64,000 nt of DNA, taken from positions 589,501-653,500 of the forward strand of contig JACVVK020000209.1 of NCBI GenBank assembly GCA_018292915.2, written 5' to 3'. Below, one piece after another: positions 45,741 to 56,510 of this stretch (positions within the stretch are counted from its first letter, which is position 1; each line of letters begins with the position of its first letter). The notes under the pieces are model-generated. The model ran no database searches, was not told where the DNA came from, and was given only the letters and a program-made list of their open reading frames with translations. The position numbers and the translations under genes were made by a program. The DNA is from Batillaria attramentaria (taxonomy: Eukaryota; Mollusca; Gastropoda; Batillariidae).

Positions 45741-47273
45741 CGGAAAGGGCTTCCTTAATGTATAAGTTTGAATGACCTTGGGTCAAGGTTCGGGTCACAG
45801 GAATTGATGGAAAATCGTGAAAAACTGCAACATTTTCATTTTCTTGGAAACTATTAGCACTACACTAATGAAACTTGGCCAGAATGTAGTTTGTGACAAG
45901 GCCTTTCTAACCATGTAAGTGAGGATGACCTTGACCTAGGGACACGGTCACAAGATCAGTGTCATTGGAACACGTGAGTCACATGGGCTTTGTCCTTCTA
46001 CTTTCAGGAAATGTTGAATGTTCTGATCATGTTGTATCTTGAGAATTAATGCCCATAACTTGTTCTTTCATGTGTTATAACTGGCACTGCATGCATTCAT
46101 TTTAATGTCCAACATTATTTTTCTTCATTTACTTGCACTTCTTGCTTCTATTTTCCCAGTTTGATGTTTCTAAGAAATCCATCTAATAATATTTCTGTGG
46201 GTTCTTTGGCTTCCTGTCTGTTTTTTATTTGCCTTTTTGGAGGTATTCTGCAGACCAGCCCTCTTTTGCAGGGCAAATTCACAATGTGGTATAAGAAAAT
46301 AGGAAGGGGGTCTCTTTGTTTGTTTAATTCCTTGCATGATTTTTGTTTCTCACTACAAATTGAGAACCCCAGTGGTGGCCCGGTGGTTAGGGTGCCCACC
46401 TCGGTATGCAGAAGAATCGTGTTCCGAGGTCACTCGGTGTCAGTATACTTTAACTGGAGTGAAACATGAAGCCTGTGCTGCAACTTCTGGCTCATGTGTG
46501 GCACATTAAGAAGTCAAAGCAGCACCGCCCTAAAACTAGTAAAGAACCAGTGTAGTTTGCTGGGCATTAAAGCAGTTATTTTGAGTTTACTCTTGAAATT
46601 GTAATAATTTTCTGGAATTTGTTTTGACGTCGATCGATGAAGATTCCATTGCAGTTGACGGAGCGGTTTTGTCGTTATTGTTGTTGTCAAGTTGATAGGA
46701 AACCGCCCCTTCCTTCCTGGCCCATTTATGTAATAGCTCATTCCCATGCTTTCGACCAATCAGCTATGGCCAGTCCATTTTGGCTGATAGTATGCAAGAG
46801 TCTGTACATGCATGCTTCGGTGAAAGTGGACCAGTTGGCTAAGACATCATAGAGTTGTACTAAATTTATTAACAGTGTCAGTAACACTCCTGAGGAAAAA
46901 ATCTTTTTTCCCCCGAATTTTCTCCTAGTTTTTGTTAATGCCAAAAGTCATGGGATGACGCACTATTTTTTTCCCAATAGGAAAATTCAGTATACTCTAG
47001 CTCCATTAAGCAATTAAGTTATTAACAATCAACATACTTCAAATGGATTTTTTAAACACCGAAAAGATATTTGACAAAAATTAGTCTCAATCCTAAATTG
47101 TATGTGTCACATGTAAATTGTATGTAAACCATTTTTGAGTATGACAAATTCTTTCAAATCAGAAACACAACTTGTATGCAAGTTTGACAACATTTATTGT
47201 TGATTTGGACCCTGTAGATGATCGCATTTTGCGTCATTGGACCTTCTGTTCCTGTTAATGTTACTTTGATTTG

Positions 47274-47279
47274 AATAAA
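47274..47279 (+). terminator. Candidate polyadenylation signal AATAAA
   Basis: AATAAA within TTTGAATAAAAGCAAAG; the nearest canonical signal downstream of the stop at 44690. The link to that gene is positional inference only. Confidence 0.25.
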
Positions 47280-47295
47280 AGCAAAGTAAAGAGGA

Positions 47296-47504
47296 ATCTG
47301 TGTCAGTTCATTTTGAGATTTTGTTCTGTCTGTCTGTCTCTCTGTGTGTGAGTGTGTGGAGCAAGAGGATACATGAAGTTTAAAAACAAAAACAATGAAT
47401 GTTTTTGTTTATTCTTATCAGCTGAGGTATCTTGATTTCGGGTAGCATCAAACTGAGAACTAACACACATACCCACATTACGATTAAGCATTCACAACCT
47501 CATG
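47296..47504. other. Intergenic
   Basis: A short CTGT/CTGTGTG stretch at 47325-47358; no gene. Confidence 0.3.
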
Positions 47505-47670
47505 AATGAGGGGAGTCAGGTTACCTCATGGTTTAGAGCATTCGACATGGAGGTTGCGGGTTCAAAACTCGGGAGCAAAACTTGTTCTTCTTTTTTCCTT
47601 GGTTCCCCCGTATTTAGAATAGTCGTCGTGGTGAATAAGGGCATAAAACAATGAAAACACCCACCTGCTC
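47505..47670 (+). repeat. SINE-A relative (diverged subfamily)
   Basis: TTACCTCATGGTTTAGAGCA head and GTTGCGGGTTCAAAACTCGG box B. The body ends GTGGTGAATAAGGGCATAAA, paralleling GTGGTGGAAAAGGACGTTAA in SINE-A, then ACACCCACC. The layout is the same but the sequence is distinct. Confidence 0.6.
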
Positions 47671-47686
47671 GACCACCCACATCAAT

Positions 47687-47940
47687 GAACCCAGTTTTCC
47701 GGTTTGGTGAACCCAATTTTATACACTCGGCACTCTAAAAATAGCATGAACCCACTTGTATAAAATGAACCCACTTTTTCCTACGTCTGTCGTGAGGTGG
47801 CAAAAAATATTTTTGAAAATCTCTGGTAATGGTTGTTATTAGCAAGTCACAATGAAAGAGTGTGTCAAGCGTTGGAGCTCTAGGAGGTACAGAACTGGTG
47901 GAACCCATTTGTGCATATTATGACAGGTTACCCACTTGTA
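47687..47940. repeat. Inverted cluster of TGAACCCACTT motifs
   Basis: TGAACCCACTT at 47747 and 47766, with variants at 47687, 47707 and 47900, and TTACCCACTTGTA at 47928. These are the reverse complement of the motif cluster at 42725-42804. A (GT)n tract follows at 47955-47993. Confidence 0.75.
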
Positions 47941-47951
47941 CGGTTTTGAAC

Positions 47952-47995
<44 letters not shown>

Positions 47996-48607
47996 ACTTT
48001 ATTCTTTTCCTTTGTTTTTCTTTTTTCTGGCTTTGTGCTTCATTAGATAGTGTATTTTCCTCTCTTTTTTTCTTGATTTTCTTTTCTTTTCATTGTCTTT
48101 ATTAGATATTTTCTTCTTTTTCTGTCTTTTTCTTTTCTTTGTTTTTTTCTCCATTTCATTCCTTTCCCTTTTCTTTTTATTGTTTCTGGCTTTGTTTTTA
48201 TCAGATAAGATGTTTTATTGACTTCTCAGGAAGAACGTGGCCGTTTGGGACTCGCAAAACACGTTCCTTGCTCCTCAGGACGTGTGTAAGATGGAAGAGC
48301 CGCCGTATTTGCCTCTAGGGATGGAATGAATAATATGATCTCGCCTCCACTTGTCTCACCACTGCCGGTAATCCGACAGAACGTGGGTATGCTAATTCGG
48401 GGGGCTCCTGGCTGTTTGCTTTTGTTTCCGTGGAGCAGAAAAAAAAGGGGCGAGACCAGTGTTTTCTTAGGATTTTCTGTCGTTAACCCCCTCAAGGCCT
48501 CTTGCGGTTTGCAGTGGACCGTGTATACCTGTGATCATGCAGACACTGAGAAATAAGTTCTTAATGCCAGGAACGCATCATCGTGGTGCATGGAGTGCGA
48601 CTCTTTC
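47941..48607. repeat. Intergenic with (GT)n and T/TTC-rich tract
   Basis: GT units at 47955-47993, then a pyrimidine-rich tract to about 48210. No gene supported. Confidence 0.45.
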
Positions 48608-48700
48608 AATTCAATTCAAATTCAATTCAAAAATACTTTATTTGTCCCTTTCGGGCAATTAAAAGGTAGCCGGTAACCGGACGGGAAATGACTAATGATA
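48608..48700 (-). repeat. (AATTC)n plus CTTTATTTGTCC element end
   Basis: CAATTCAATTCAAATTCAATTC followed by ATACTTTATTTGTCCCTTTC; the same retroelement-tail junction as at 983 and 3188, on the - strand. Confidence 0.5.
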
Positions 48701-48784
48701 AACATCAAACATCAACATTAAAAATACCCAGCTTAAGATTTCTAACACACGTAACATGTCTCATCACATCATGTCATAACAAAT

Positions 48785-48788
<4 letters not shown>

Positions 48789-48862
<74 letters not shown>
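48789..48862. repeat. (AT)n microsatellite
   Basis: About 37 AT/TA units, perfect and self-complementary. Confidence 0.95.
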
Positions 48863-48866
<4 letters not shown>

Positions 48867-49460
48867 CCATCATCCCAATACAACCAACCAGCAGCACTGA
48901 GAAATAAAAAACATACTACTAAAATACTACTACTGTCCTTTTTTTCATTTTTTTTTAGTCGCCACGGGTCTGATGCATGGAACAGCTACCAGCAGCCACA
49001 AATCTCCCTTCCTAACAGTCCTTTCGTACTTAAATGAACACACACAAACACCATTACCATTGCTGACAGGAAATAAAGACACAACACGTTCAAATGACAA
49101 GTACAACGGAGATGAAGGTGTGAATTTATTCATGCAAGCGTGGCGCTAGACAGTGGCTACGTGATTCATATATTTTCCCGCCTGATTTGTAATTCAGACT
49201 GTACCGCGAATGAAAGATACTCTATGTTTTATTTATCCGTTTCTCCGTTCGTCTGCTACTCCTGCAGACAATTAGCTGCCCAGAGAACACAGTACGCGTC
49301 GAGACAGTACTTTGTCACAGCTTGTTGACTGCTCAGCCTTCAGTATGCAGTGCCTGTGAAAACGTCAGTCAACTCCAAACATCGCGTGTTTCACCATTCA
49401 AAACACCAGGTCTGCACACGTACTGCATTAATAATGCAGATCCCTCTACTACCCGGATGT
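48863..49460. other. Intergenic
   Basis: No gene or named repeat seen. Confidence 0.3.
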
Positions 49461-50340
49461 TGCCTGATAGCACCTGAATGTACCGCCATGTTCTTTGCTT
49501 GACACTTGGTCACTGGACCAGAAAAGTCAATAGTTCAGTCAAGTTACTGCTGTCTGGAGGTCGGTTCAGATAGTCAAGGACTAGAAACAAAAAAAGGGCC
49601 GCCGGCACGGAAAAGGGCATTGATATCATGATGACAATCGCACTAAGGGCGAAGGACATAAATACACAGGGCCTCAAAATGCCTATATATTCCCTATTAG
49701 CCTCAGGCATCATAGTCACCCCAAAAAATGCTTCAATCTAAAACCTGTTACTACAATGAACAGATCATTCAAAGGCACGCACCTGACAGGGGTTAAAAAA
49801 ATTGAATGTCATTTCCGCTCAGGCCTCACTGGAGTAATGCACGTCTACTTTCTGTTTAGGCCAGAGAGGCAGTTCACACAAATCCGCTTGCCTCACTTGT
49901 GTCCGACCTCTGTGCAAAAAGTCCCAGCTTCACTGGCAGCTTGCCTCTTTTTGTGACCGCCCGGCATGCACCTTGACCTGCATAACACAAAAATCACGAA
50001 AATCACGCTTTTTCATGACAACAAAAATCACTACAGACTAGCACAAGTGCCAAACAGGATACCTCAAATAAACACCAAACATGACCCCACGGCCAATTTG
50101 TGTCCTTACGCCTAAGCATCGCATGTGGTTTCTTCAAGAAACCGTCAAAACTGTGGCTAGTTTGACACACTAGGTTTAGAATGGATGTTTTGTTGTTTAA
50201 TAATGCACGGACCCCACACTGTCATTCTACGACCTTGGCGTGGCCTGATAGCACCTGCATATACACGTTTCCACTTGACACGTGGTCAGAAATGTCAACA
50301 GTTCAGTCAAGTTTCTACTGTCTGTGGAGGTCGCTTCAGG
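49461..50340 (+). repeat. Repeat G copy 2 flanked by ~110-bp direct repeats
   Basis: The G core (about 49640-50150) shares CCTATATATTCCCTATTAGC, CACTGGAGTAATGCACGTCT, AAAAAGTCCCAGCTTCACTG and TCACGCTTTTTCATGACAAC with 56015-56510. Outside it, 49463-49570 and 50246-50340 are direct repeats: CCTGATAGCACCTGMATRTA, CTTGACACKTGGTCA, CAGTTCAGTCAAGTT (ATAGTTC.. in the first), CTGTCTG(T)GGAGGTC. The structure recalls a small element with terminal direct repeats, but could be a segmental duplication. No coding capacity. Confidence 0.75.
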
Positions 50341-50516
50341 GTGACATGTTCACAGAAAAGCAAACAAAACAAGCGGTTGGTTTTTAAGGGTTTAACATAC
50401 TTTTTTTCATCATATAAAGGTGGAACGAGAAAAAAAAAAGCCAGCGCTTTAAAAAAAAAAAAATCTACAGCCGTAGAATTATTCCGTTACTCTCTCTCTC
50501 TCTCTCTCTCTCTCTC
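50341..50516. repeat. Intergenic ending in a CT tract
   Basis: GCGGTTGGTTTTTAAGGGTT then AACATACTTTTTTTCATCAT at about 50373-50413 looks like a decayed SINE-A tail on the - strand. (CT)n at 50491-50516. Confidence 0.5.
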
Positions 50517-50668
50517 GCCGGGGTGGCCGAATGGTAGAGCTTTGGACTTCTAATGCTCTGGTCGAGAGTTCGTATCCCGGCTGGGGCCAAATATTTGTGC
50601 TGGCTTTTTCATCGTTGCCCCGTCTTTGATATCACTCGTATGTGGTGGAAAAGGACGTTAACCCTCCC
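50517..50668 (+). repeat. SINE-A between CT tracts
   Basis: It starts GCCGGGGTGGCCGAATGGTA directly after (CT)n, with box B GAGAGTTCGTATCCCGGC, full body to GGAAAAGGACGTTAACCCTC, then a C-run, (CTGT)n and a second CT tract at about 50710-50731. Confidence 0.93.
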
Positions 50669-50688
50669 CCCCCCCCACACACACACTC

Positions 50689-50731
<43 letters not shown>

Positions 50732-51085
50732 GTCGCCCCCCTCGCTCCCTACCCCCACCCTCATCTTCCTCCCGCTCCTCTCGGTTCCAACTTGTCTCCT
50801 CAGCAGGCAAGGTCATAAAGATCAATTTCACGCTGTCATGACACATTGCAGTCCAAGTCTTGGGTTACACGTGGATATTGTTTGGGGCCCAAAAAAAAAA
50901 AGGAGGAGCAGAGTGGCCTGAGTGCGAGGGCCACAGAAATGGAGATGTATGGTCATTGGTGTTAGAGGGAAAGGGTTGTGATGTGCGGTTTCTAGGTCTG
51001 AGGGGATTGGTGTCCCATCGGGAGGCAACGGAATATTTTTCCACGGGAAAGAGGTGGGCGGGGGGTAAGGGGTGGTGGTGTCTGC
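50669..51085. other. Intergenic
   Basis: CTGT/CT repeats to 50731, then plain sequence. Confidence 0.4.
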
Positions 51086-51260
51086 TTGGGTGGGTGTTTG
51101 GGGGTTTAAAGTCTTTTAACACCACGTACGGGTGATGTGAAAGACGGGGCAACGAGGAAAAAACGGCCAGCAAAAATATTTGGCTCCCAACGGAGATTCG
51201 AACTCACGACCCGAGCATTGAAAGTCCAACGTCCTACCAGCTGCGCCTTCCCGGCTCCCT
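51086..51260 (-). repeat. SINE-A, diverged copy
   Basis: GGGTGGGTGTTTGGGGGTTT, AACACCACGTACGGGTGATG, ATATTTGGCTCCCAACGGAG, then CCTACCAGCTGCGCCTTCCC in place of the usual CTACCATTCGGCCACCCC. The same variant of the head appears at 32240, suggesting a subfamily. Confidence 0.88.
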
Positions 51261-51303
51261 GTTTTGCTTCTAAAGAATGAAAGATAAATGGCTGGGTCTA
51301 TAA

Positions 51304-51366
<63 letters not shown>

Positions 51367-51469
51367 GTGAACAGAAGGAAACAGGCAGCTGCCTACGCCA
51401 AAATAATACTTACATCAATCAACAGTGCACAGAACAAAACAAGATAATAGCGTGATGATGCATAGATGG

Positions 51470-51566
<97 letters not shown>

Positions 51567-51646
51567 CATCTTGGCAGGTAGTGTTCACGTCACACCCCTC
51601 CGGCAGTAAATTAAATCTCTTTTGGCTCATTTTCGGGGAAGCCATA

Positions 51647-51719
<73 letters not shown>

Positions 51720-52114
51720 TGCAAAAATGCACGTATACACTCAAACTGGGTGCAAGGTTTGCAAATCAAATACGATTTGAAATTTTTGTCGCTAGCTTTA
51801 AGGATGGCTGCTCAGGACAGCGTTTACCCACAGAATACCCGACTCTCATCGCTAACACGTTACCCCAGGTGAGAACCCGTCCCGTGAATGTCAAACAGGT
51901 GATGTGTCGTTACGCTTACCTGGCAAACCATTTCGCGGTTGTTGTCCAAGCCAGCGACTGTTGACACCTTAAACAAACGGCATGCCTGTTGCGTTTGTCT
52001 GCACCATGTGAGCTGCACGGCAGCTGAAGCAACTACTTTAAACGCACATATCCACAGATAATCAGGCTTCAAAAGAAACCAGCTTTTGTTTGGGAACAGC
52101 TGTGCTTGTGGGTT
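51261..52114. repeat. Intergenic with three long dinucleotide tracts
   Basis: (GT)n at 51306-51365, (CT)n(GT)n at 51475-51564, and (AC)n at 51647-51716. GT and AC tracts within 80-150 bp of each other can pair as a large inverted repeat. No gene. Confidence 0.75.
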
Positions 52115-52690
52115 GTGCTTGCGTGCTCGAAATAGTCTATCTTGATGATAAGTAGAGCTCTCGATGCAACACACTCGACTTGATACTAATAATGATGATG
52201 ATGATGATGATGATAACAACAACAACAATAATAATAGGCGCTTTATCCCAACAAGTATTTGGCTCAAAGCGCCGCGAGCTAAGCCCAACACGCACGCTCA
52301 ATTGAATCAGACACATTCTCTCAGACACTGAACACATAACAATCACGTGTTGCAAAAGGGCCAACTCAGCAATTTAAATTTCCGTCCACCGTCAGTTAAA
52401 CGCACGTAGTTAATCCACGTCAATTAGGCTTCTCCGAAGCCTATGTTAACAGTTCCGTTTGTGAGTGCACGGGCGCCCTATAAATGGATAGGGAGAACTG
52501 TGCGAGCAAAACTCCAAACGGCCCGTACCTCTTCTACTCAGCAGTTGACCGCAACACATAGCTGACTCCTCGATTTACGCGTCGCGTTAACCCCTATACT
52601 GGCGTTGTGCCAGCCTGTGAGTTGCTGTCACTGTGCAGGTGTATAAGTGATACGAGGTTAGACACTACCAAAGGAAACGTTGGGAGATGG
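52115..52690 (+). repeat. Repeat J copy 3 interrupted by repeat I copy 3
   Basis: J blocks: GCTTGCGTGCTCGAAATAGT, TCTATCTTGATGATAAGTAG, and 52625-52680 GCTGTCACTGTGCAGGTGTA. Between them, 52190-52370 holds (GAT)n, (AAC)n, (AAT)n and repeat I (AGGCGCTTTATCCCAACAAG, AAGCGCCGCGAGCTAAGCCC). Repeat I with its triplet tail appears to have inserted into J. Confidence 0.6.
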
Positions 52691-53450
52691 GGCTTTAAGG
52701 AACTGATTTAAAAGTCAACTGCGTTTTCTACTTCTAACTAGCTCACTAAGCCACACGCCTTCAGGTGTGAAATTCCGTTTTGCTCAATTAGCTGAGTTTT
52801 TTTGTTCAGGGGAATTACGTTAAACTTGTCAACTTCGCTTGTTTTGTGTGCTTACTAGGCTAAATTTTTTAGGGGGTAAATTCCGTTTTGCTCAATTTAC
52901 ATAATGAAGTTCTTGGGGTTTTTTTGTGTGTGTCAGGATGTGTTTCTTCACGTGTGATACATTTCATTTTGCTTAGTCTTATTGAAGATTTTTTTTTTCC
53001 CAGAAGAAATTGCCATTGACATGTTTACTCTTAGCCAGCATGGTTAACTTTCGGTATTTGGGACGACAAATGTTACTGAAGTTACTGCTTACACACGCCA
53101 AATAGTTCTCACGGGATGCCATGCGCGGGTGAAAGCCAAACAAACAGAGAACATTAAAGAAAATTGTAAAAACTGTGTCCCACCTGTCCCGTTTCAACAC
53201 GATTGACTCAAAACACTTCGGAAGATGTTTTGTACTGGTCATTTTTTTTTTCTTCTTTTCGTTTCGTTTCGTTACAGACAAAATTTGTGCAGAACGTAAT
53301 TTTAAGGTGCTCCTGTCTTTTGCAATTAGCTCTGTCAAAAATCCCTGAAGACACCCACCCGCCCACTCAGAACAGAGGCGATATCAAACAAAGGTACTGA
53401 TGCAAATAAAAGCGACATAAAAGGGACAGAAATCACTTAACTTTCACAAA
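52691..53450. other. Intergenic
   Basis: AAATTCCGTTTTGCTCAATT occurs twice (about 52770 and 52879), a local duplication. No gene. Confidence 0.3.
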
Positions 53451-53460
53451 GGACGGCACG

Positions 53461-53500
53461 GGTCAACGTTTCGGCTTTCGCCTTCCTCAGGACACAGACA
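53461..53500 (-). ncRNA. Hammerhead-ribozyme-like motif (hypothesis)
   Basis: On the - strand, CCTGAGGA-A-GGC-GAAA-GCC-GAAAC-GTT-GACC. CTGAGGA fits the CUGANGA box, GGC/GCC closes a GAAA tetraloop as stem II, and GAAAC and GTT could be the second box and an NUH cleavage triplet. GTC before the first box can pair with GAC after GTT. An extra A before stem II and a very short stem III count against activity. Similar motifs are known in Penelope-like elements; no such RT was found here. Confidence 0.2.
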
Positions 53501-54176
53501 AATGGGACATAACTTCAACAAACAAAAGGTAACTCTGCGGACGTACTGACATACACGACGCGGGGGAAACGAAATGAAATGAAACGATGGGCGTGAAAAG
53601 GACCAGAAAACAATAGTAAAAGTATCACAACACCCATCCTTTGGTGACACAAGACCATGGACTGTGTGTGAAAAAAAAGTCCTGGGGGTTATGTTACGGC
53701 TTTTCGTTTAAACCACCCGGGACCTGGCTTCCCAGGCGCTGAATAATATGCGACTCCATGTCACGTCTGTCTGTGGCGTCACCACTTCGCAGTCATTACC
53801 GTTTCTTTTCTTTTTAAAGGTACTGACTGTGAAATGTAAAACAGGGTATGTACACATTCTGACCTACTGGGATCGCCCAGCGAACTGAGCTGTCTGGCCT
53901 CCCAGCAATCACACCGCCAAGTTTTCTACGCAGGTCACATTTCCAGTGTTGGGAAATTGCACCTTGCTGACACCTTCCACTCGCTAAGCGTTCAGATCTT
54001 TCCCCAACGCTAAGTACTGACACTAAGTTACCTTATGGTTCTCCACGCTCTGTCGTGTTTTGGAATAAAGGCCTACGCGCCACGGCACTGAAACGGCACT
54101 TAGGCCATTTTTGTTCAGAGGACGGTAGCGCTGTCCTTTCAGCACCACCCTCCTCCTCATGTCGCCCTCCCGTTTA
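53501..54176. other. Intergenic
   Basis: No gene or named repeat recognised. Confidence 0.3.
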
Positions 54177-54500
54177 CAGTTTGTTCTGCGTGTGCTATGT
54201 TAATTCCGACTTCACTTCCTGACTCCGACTTTGCAAGGTGTGGTGAGGTGCTGGAGGTTCTGTACACCCTCACCCGTTGTTACCTTTGTGGCTGTAGGTC
54301 CCTGGCAGCTCTCCTTTCAACACCCACCCCTCCCCATGGCCCCTCTCCCATACCCCCGCCCCCTACCGTTAACAGTTTGTTGCTACGTTCATTCCAACTT
54401 CCCTTCCTGACTCGGGTTTGGCAGGGAGTTGGAGGTTTTGTACACCCTCACCCGTTGTTGTTGCGCGACCCTTTTGGGTTGTAGGTTCCCGGCAGCTTAG
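54177..54500. repeat. Tandem duplication, ~180-bp period
   Basis: CAGTTTGTT, CTTCCTGACTC, GGAGGTTYTGTACACCCTCA and TTGTAGGTTCCCGGCAGC / CTGTAGGTCCCTGGCAGC occur twice, about 178-188 bp apart. The second copy is diverged. Confidence 0.8.
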
Positions 54501-56014
54501 TGCACGTACTGGAAGAATGTCACACCTGTCGGCAGATGGTGTCGAAACGCCTTTCAGTGTCGCCAGGTTACCTGATGGCCGCGCTGGTGGTGTACTTGTT
54601 TCTGGGTGCGTGCAGTGCGTTTTAGCGGGTGCCCGGAGTGAACGACGTTACGTCGAGTATAGCTGTCAGTAGTTCTGGCTAACCCATGAGTGATCGGGGA
54701 AGTCACATCAGGAGCTGTCATATTCTCTGTACGCAGCGCGCCGTAAATACTCATTGTTTCTAGTTCAGTTGGCGTTGCATCCTTAAACGCACTTACTCAT
54801 CAGAGGTTTAGAAAGGCTAGTCGAGCTGATAGAGCTCTGGCTTTAAAACTTGGGTTCTCTGCATAAGAGCTAATTAGAGCTTGTAGAAGATTTTCTTTGT
54901 CTTTTCTACTTACTTTGATGTTTGTTTCTGTAAAGCCTGCTCTTAACTGGGCACAGCGCGCGAAACACACATGTACACATCACAGTCCGCAGTGCCCAGT
55001 TAAGGGCCGGCTGGACTTTCCGACAAGTAATTGATTCTGTGTGTTAATATTCAAGGGTCACCTGCAACGTACCATCTCTCTTCTTTCTATCTGTATAGAT
55101 ATACCCTTCTGCCAGAGAAGCCTCGCAATAGTGTCACAGTGCTAAAAGTGCCAGTGACCTTTGTTACTCAAAAAACAACATGAAACTGCTCGGTACATTT
55201 CCAGATAATGTCTTTTATTCTCTCAGGACATAGTCATGCTAGATGCGTTCCGAGCCATTTATTCTATTAAATAAACCCGCTCCTCAAAAGGGATCAGCCG
55301 CTCCTGGGAATGGAATTGTTACAATGACCGTGAGTGAAGTGAAGCGTAAAGCTGTTTGCAGAGTGGCTCGATGTTTCGTGGGATGAAATTTCAACCGTCC
55401 TTCGTTTTGCATGGGCTTGTGTTTCATGTTTTTCTACAGGCATGAAACTGCCACGGATGCAGAACTAAGCGTTTTTGTTGTCGTTTTTTTTTTTTTAAAT
55501 GTGTTGGCATTTTTGGTTGACAGTGCCTGTAATTCTCTGAGAGTAATACATTTCTAGTGTTCAGACCTGCCCATATTTTCATAAAGCTTTTCCATGCTTC
55601 ATTGTTATATAGCGAATCGTATCGTATTTCGTTCGGCTTTTATACATTGTGTGCGTGCATGTGCCTGGTTAGACTGAGTCACTCGCCCTTGAATAAAAAA
55701 ATCAATTGACCTGGGTGGCGCTTCAGGGCATTTGGGACAGAAAAAAATAATGTTGACCTCACTTGCCATATTCTTAGAATCCTGTCGGAGAGTTTACAAA
55801 ATCCGAGAGTTTACCTCAATTGCTATTTCCTTGAATTCCCGTAGGGTTAACTTTGGGCTTATTTCTCTTTCTTTTTTTTTTTCTTCTTTTTTTTTGGTGA
55901 GGTGCTTTCTTAGCCCCTTTTACAGGGTTTCATCTCGTTTGTTTTTTTTACACAATACCCTAGGGGCATAAGGCAAAATTAAAAAAATAGGATAGGTAGG
56001 TTGGGTGGTGCGGC
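54501..56014. other. Intergenic
   Basis: A TCGAGCTGATAGAGCTCTGG stretch at 54820-54839 is box A-like, but no box B follows at the right distance. Poly-T stretches near 55482 and 55875. No gene supported. Confidence 0.3.
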
Positions 56015-56510
56015 AGATTTAAGTCCACAAATGCATGAGGCCTAAAAATGCCTGTATATTCCCTATTAGCCTCAGTCATCATAGTCATCCATGAAATTGC
56101 TTCAAACTACAAACAAAAATTATCATGCACAGACCATTCACGGGCACGCACCTGACAGGAGTTTAAAAGAAATTCGAATGTGTCCCTTCCGCTCGGGCTT
56201 CACTGGAGTAATGCAAGTCTGCTTTCTGTTTATGGGCCAGACAGCCACTTCAATCAAATCCACTAGCGTCACCCTTGCCTGCCTCGTGCGCAAAAAGTCC
56301 CAGCTTCACTGGCAGCTTGCCTTCTGTTGCAACCTCCTGGCATGCACCTTGCCCCACAAAAATAACTCGAAAACAAAAACAGAGACAGGAAAATCACGCT
56401 TTTTCAAGACAACAAAAATCACTACAAACTAGCACACTTACCAAACAGGGTCCTTCAAATTAACACTGCACTTGGCCCCACAGTCTACTTGTGGTATTAC
56501 GCCTGTACCG
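56015..56510 (+). repeat. Repeat G copy 3
   Basis: Colinear with 49640-50150 over nearly 500 bp (CCTGTATATTCCCTATTAGC, GGCACGCACCTGACAGGAGT, AAAAAGTCCCAGCTTCACTG, TCACGCTTTTTCAAGACAAC, ACCAAACAGGGTCCTTCAAA). It lacks the ~110-bp flanking direct repeats of copy 2, so the core G unit moves or duplicates independently of them. Confidence 0.85.

Larger units (their letters stand above)
44691..47295 (+). other. Probable 3' UTR / downstream region of the 75-residue gene
   Basis: No coding sequence recognised. The first clear AATAAA downstream is at 47274-47279, so the transcript could run that far; this is inference only. It contains a SINE-B copy (45362-45740). Two imperfect copies of a ~95-bp block lie on either side of it (about 45265-45355 and 45838-45930: TCGGAAACTATTTACC / TTGGAAACTATTAGCA, GAAACKTGGCCAG, CATGACGAGACCTTTC / TGTGACAAGGCCTTTC). 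A tRNA-like GTGGCCCGGTGGTTAGGGTG at 46374-46393 may be another SINE head. Confidence 0.3.

Noticed and set aside
49510..49719. 69-codon minus-strand frame with a hydrophobic stretch
   Set aside because: It lies across the boundary of repeat G and its flanking direct repeat and is not preserved in the other copies.
54197..54672. Frames over the 54.2-54.7 kb duplication as a gene
   Set aside because: The duplicated blocks are not in the same frame and contain proline-rich C-runs; no conserved protein pattern.
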